NCBI GenBank assembly: GCA_964389025.1
Contig: CAYMCQ010000121.1
Coordinates: forward strand, 1-8,034
Direction: 5' to 3'
Source: CAYMCQ01 sp964389025
GTDB lineage: Bacteria; Verrucomicrobiota; Verrucomicrobiia; Limisphaerales; CAYMCQ01
Length of the DNA stretch: 8,034 nucleotides
Shown here: in pieces, positions 5,373 through 8,034 of the stretch
How the letters are laid out: each line of letters opens with the position of its first letter
Position numbering within the stretch: position 1 is the stretch's first letter
The notes under the pieces: generated by a model
Database searches by the model: none
Told to the model about the DNA's origin: nothing
Seen by the model: only the letters and a program-made list of their open reading frames with translations
Position numbers and translations under genes: made by a program

Positions 5373-6781
5373 CGGCTCTCCGTGTGTTTGACTTCGCAGG
5401 AGAAATTCCATGAGACGGCATTGCCTCCCGCGTCTTTCCGGTAATCCAGCGACTCAACCTTGGTGAACAGGGGCTCGCCGTCCGTGGATGTCGCTTTTTG
5501 CATCGCGCTGTTGAAATCAATCAGGTCATTCACCTTGTCTGCGGGCGCAGTGCCGCGGAGCGTGAGTTTTTTGCCGTCAATGAAATCAAACGTCTGCAAC
5601 GTGGCGGCGGCGGGAAGATGTTGCGCGGTGGCTTTCCAACATTCCAACGGGGCGAACTTCAGTTCCTCGCGCACTTGCAGAATGTCGTAGCGCTGCTTGA
5701 TCTGGAGCGCGTTCGTGTAAGTCTGCCCGAGACCCGCAACTTTTTCCTCCACGGCGCTCGTCCGATACGACAGCACCTGGAGCGCGACAAAATAAATCAA
5801 CACGCCGATGACATACGCGCCGAGCACCGCGCCGATGCCGCGCATCCAAAGCCGGTCAACGAATTGCTGCTGGTAACGCAGCGCGTATTCCTGCGGCAGC
5901 AAATTCGAGTTCGCGCCGTCCTGCGCCGCGCGCTGCGCTGTTGCGGAAGCCAGTTCCGGCATACTTTTCGGAGCGACAATTCCGACCGGCTGATCGAGCG
6001 CCTTTTGCAGGACGGCCTGCCAGTCCGCCGCGTGCGCCGAGTCCGTGACCAGATGCCAGCGTGGCGGCGAAGTAAGCCAGCCTTCGAGCTCGCCCGCCCA
6101 GGCCATTTGCGCGAACTGCTCGCGCAAACTTTCCGCGCGCTGCTCGCCGGGCGCAGCCTGAATCAGGCCGAGACTCTGCAACGTGCCGCCATACCACCAC
6201 GCCACCAGCGCGCTGTTCGGGTTGCCGGCATCGGGATAAACCCACGCGCCATCGCCATCAATCGCCGTCGTTGCCAGCTTGTCGAGCAGCGGCACTTCCA
6301 GCCGGTCGGCGAGAAAACCTTCCTGTTCCAGATTGCCAAGGAATTCTTCGACGATGCTTCGTGAAACAATCGTGACGATGACGGTCTGGGTCTGTGGCGC
6401 TTCCGTTTGTCCCTCGGCCACAGGCGCTCGCGGGCGCGGCGCGGTTTGGGTCTGGGGCAGGACGTGAACGCTCCAGACAATCTGCGCGACGGGCTGCGGC
6501 GAAATTTTTTCAAGCTGGAACTCGACCATTGAAAGCGTCTCGGTGAAATCCGTTTTCGGAAGTTGCAGCGCGCGAAGAAAAACCTTTTCCGGCGGCAGCC
6601 ACGCGATGTTCAATTTCTTTTGCCACAGAGTGCGCCAGGTTTTTGCGACGAGATACGACGGCAGCGGCTGGCCGCCTGGAACGGTTTGCTCGCGTTCAAG
6701 CTTGAAGGCCGCGTTGAACTGCCAAATGTGACGCCCGCCAGCGCCGATTTGCAGGATGTTGCAGGAATGCCAGCGCGCCAT
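5369..6781 (-). CDS. gspL: GspL-like (PilM-PilN fusion) inner-membrane assembly protein
   Basis: Predicted inner-membrane platform protein that docks the GspE ATPase through its cytoplasmic part and pairs with the GspM-like protein through its periplasmic part. The 470 residues fit GspL architecture. Residues 1 to about 300 form a weakly conserved PilM/actin-like cytoplasmic part; the stretch around 76-97 (LPKTDFTETLSMVEFQLEKI) resembles the SHS2-type segment of PilM. No clear nucleotide-binding loops are visible, so this part is probably degenerate. A Pro/Gln/Thr-rich linker lies near 109-132. One membrane helix spans about 314-337 (GIGAVLGAYVIGVLIYFVAL), followed by a short coiled coil and a PilN-like periplasmic domain (about 340-470) with the strand LTLRGTA. 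The ATG is one base after the gspE stop, with a moderate GAAGAG ribosome site at 6787-6792. Its TGA overlaps the next start as ATGA. Family assignment rests on architecture and order; primary sequence is divergent. Confidence 0.75.
   Translation of the reverse strand: MARWHSCNILQIGAGGRHIWQFNAAFKLEREQTVPGGQPLPSYLVAKTWRTLWQKKLNIAWLPPEKVFLRALQLPKTDFTETLSMVEFQLEKISPQPVAQIVWSVHVLPQTQTAPRPRAPVAEGQTEAPQTQTVIVTIVSRSIVEEFLGNLEQEGFLADRLEVPLLDKLATTAIDGDGAWVYPDAGNPNSALVAWWYGGTLQSLGLIQAAPGEQRAESLREQFAQMAWAGELEGWLTSPPRWHLVTDSAHAADWQAVLQKALDQPVGIVAPKSMPELASATAQRAAQDGANSNLLPQEYALRYQQQFVDRLWMRGIGAVLGAYVIGVLIYFVALQVLSYRTSAVEEKVAGLGQTYTNALQIKQRYDILQVREELKFAPLECWKATAQHLPAAATLQTFDFIDGKKLTLRGTAPADKVNDLIDFNSAMQKATSTDGEPLFTKVESLDYRKDAGGNAVSWNFSCEVKHTESR
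5378..5381 (-). promoter_or_regulatory. Ribosome binding site deciding the gspM-like start
   Basis: GGAG on the minus strand, five bases before the ATG at 5370-5372. With the ATGA overlap it favours this start over the in-frame ATG at 5411. Confidence 0.65.
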
Positions 6782-6782
6782 A

Positions 6783-8034
6783 TCAGCTCTTCACCCACAT
6801 CGTAGTTTTCTCGTCATCCATCAGCGCGTCGAGATGTTCCTCAACCTGCGTGACGCGCAAAACCTCCTCGATGGTCGTCTGCCCGTTCCTGACTTTTGCC
6901 CAGCCGTCCGTGCGCAGCGTGCGCATGCCATGCTCGATGGCCTTTTGGGAAATCGTCGTCGCCGGCGCGCGGTTCAAAATCAGAGGGCGAAGGGCTTCAC
7001 TCAAAAGCAGCAACTCGTAGATTCCCATCCGGCCCTGATACCCGAGTTGCCGGCATTCTTCACAACCTGCGCCGCGCCAGAATTTTGCCGTCTCAATGTC
7101 ATGTTCCGGAAAACCAATCCTTCGCAGATAATCGCGCTCGACTTTCTGCTCGGTCTTGCAATGCGGGCAAATCGTGCGGACGAGACGTTGCGCCATGACG
7201 GCTTCGACGGACGATGCCACAAGGAACGGCTCGATGCCCATGTCAATCAACCGCGTGAAGGCGCTCGGCGCGTCGTTCGTGTGCAGCGTGCTGAAGACGA
7301 GGTGGCCGGTCAGCGATGCGCGGATCGCGATCTCCGCCGTCTCAAGGTCGCGAATTTCGCCGACCATGATGACGTTTGGATCCTGTCGCAAAATGTGGCG
7401 CAAACCCATCGCAAACGTCAGCCCGATCTCGGGACGCACCGCGATTTGATTGATTCCCTTCAATTCATATTCCACCGGCTCTTCAATCGTGATGATGCGT
7501 TTGTGGACTGAATTGATCGAACTGAGAAACGCGTAGAGCGACGTTGATTTTCCCGAGCCGGTCGGGCCGGTAACGAGAAATATCCCGTGCGGCTTGATGA
7601 TGATTTCGCGGATGGCGTCTTCTTCCAGTTTCGAGAAACCAAGTTTGTCGAGGCTCAGGAAAATTTTTCCGCGCGTCAGCAAACGCAGCGAGACGCTCTC
7701 GCCATAAACCGTCGGCACGGTGGAAACGCGGATGTCAATCTCCTCGCCCTTGATACGGACGTTGATGCGCCCGTCCTGCGGCAGACGCTTTTCGGAAATG
7801 TTCATGCCACTCATGACTTTGATGCGCGAGATGATCGCTGCCTGAAAACGCTTCAACTGCGGCGGCAGCGGAATCTGGTGCAGGATGCCGTCAATGCGGT
7901 TACGGATGCGAAGCTCGTCTTCCGCCGGTTCGAAATGAATGTCCGTCGCGCGGTCTTTGAAAGCTTCCCAGATGATCTGGTTCACGAACTTGATGACGCT
8001 GGCCTCCTGGTCGCCTTCGGTGATTTCCTTGTCC
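6783..8034 (-). CDS. gspE: GspE/PilB-family secretion ATPase, 5' end outside window
   Basis: Hexameric cytoplasmic ATPase that powers assembly of the pseudopilus or pilus at the inner membrane. The reading frame stays open to the window edge, so the N-terminal domain and true start are missing; 416 complete codons precede the TGA stop. Counted from the first complete codon, the fragment opens with the end of the N2 region (ASVIKFVNQII, ATDIHFEP). Walker A GPTGSGKS is at about 156-163, the Asp-box TIEEPVEY at about 182-189, Walker B VIMVGEIRD at about 221-229, and the His-box STLHTNDA just after. A zinc-binding tetracysteine (CPHC...CEEC, Cys 289, 292, 324, 327) is typical of GspE and of many PilB proteins. 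All catalytic motifs are intact. The internal GTG at 7985 lies inside a conserved domain and is not the start. The next gene begins one base after the stop. GspE is preferred over PilB because of the GspL/M/D-like neighbours, but the two families are hard to separate here. Confidence 0.93.
   Translation of the reverse strand, partial: DKEITEGDQEASVIKFVNQIIWEAFKDRATDIHFEPAEDELRIRNRIDGILHQIPLPPQLKRFQAAIISRIKVMSGMNISEKRLPQDGRINVRIKGEEIDIRVSTVPTVYGESVSLRLLTRGKIFLSLDKLGFSKLEEDAIREIIIKPHGIFLVTGPTGSGKSTSLYAFLSSINSVHKRIITIEEPVEYELKGINQIAVRPEIGLTFAMGLRHILRQDPNVIMVGEIRDLETAEIAIRASLTGHLVFSTLHTNDAPSAFTRLIDMGIEPFLVASSVEAVMAQRLVRTICPHCKTEQKVERDYLRRIGFPEHDIETAKFWRGAGCEECRQLGYQGRMGIYELLLLSEALRPLILNRAPATTISQKAIEHGMRTLRTDGWAKVRNGQTTIEEVLRVTQVEEHLDALMDDEKTTMWVKS

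Noticed and set aside
7983..7985. GTG as the start of the ATPase gene
   Set aside because: The frame is open to the window edge, and the upstream residues (ASVIKF) continue the conserved GspE/PilB motif, so the real start is outside.

Overview
The window carries the 3' part of a minus-strand operon for a type II secretion / type IV pilus-like machine, followed by one gene for a large exported beta-helix protein. All genes read right to left. The organism is most likely a member of the Verrucomicrobiota, perhaps the Pedosphaera/Limisphaera side. This rests on the C-terminal domain of the exported protein (a YRIQAATNL...WTTIATN...RRFFRM pattern that I associate with secreted proteins of this phylum), on the moderately GC-rich composition, and on the style of the intergenic palindrome. 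It is an inference from remembered family features, not a search result.

Layout, in order of transcription: (1) a GspE/PilB-family ATPase, cut at its 5' end by the window edge (6783-8034); (2) a GspL-like inner-membrane protein that joins a degenerate PilM-like part to a PilN-like part (5369-6781); (3) a GspM/PilO-like bitopic protein (4746-5372); (4) a GspD/PilQ-family secretin (2482-4749); (5) a 706-residue exported protein (313-2433) with a Gly-rich right-handed beta-helix, a choice-of-anchor Q module, a carboxypeptidase-regulatory-like module and the verrucomicrobial C-terminal domain; (6) 312 bases without a gene, holding a two-hairpin palindromic repeat and a second short inverted repeat.

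The first four genes are packed tightly: a 1-base gap, then an ATGA overlap, then a GTGA overlap. They read as one translationally coupled unit. Together they supply the cytoplasmic ATPase, the two-protein inner-membrane platform that recruits it, and the outer-membrane pore. The platform protein GspF, the pseudopilins, the prepilin peptidase and a GspC-type linker are not in the window. The fifth gene follows the secretin by only 48 bases on the same strand and encodes a signal-peptide protein. It is a plausible passenger of the machine, but nothing in the sequence proves that.

The most interesting structure is in the exported protein. Seven GGAIYN-type beta-helix units alternate with Gly/Asn-rich inserts of about 22-30 residues, most of which have two glycine-rich halves around a short non-glycine turn. 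The unit length falls steadily from 55 to 46 residues, and a Cys recurs at the same place in most units. No CRISPR array, tRNA, rRNA, insertion sequence or phage gene was seen.
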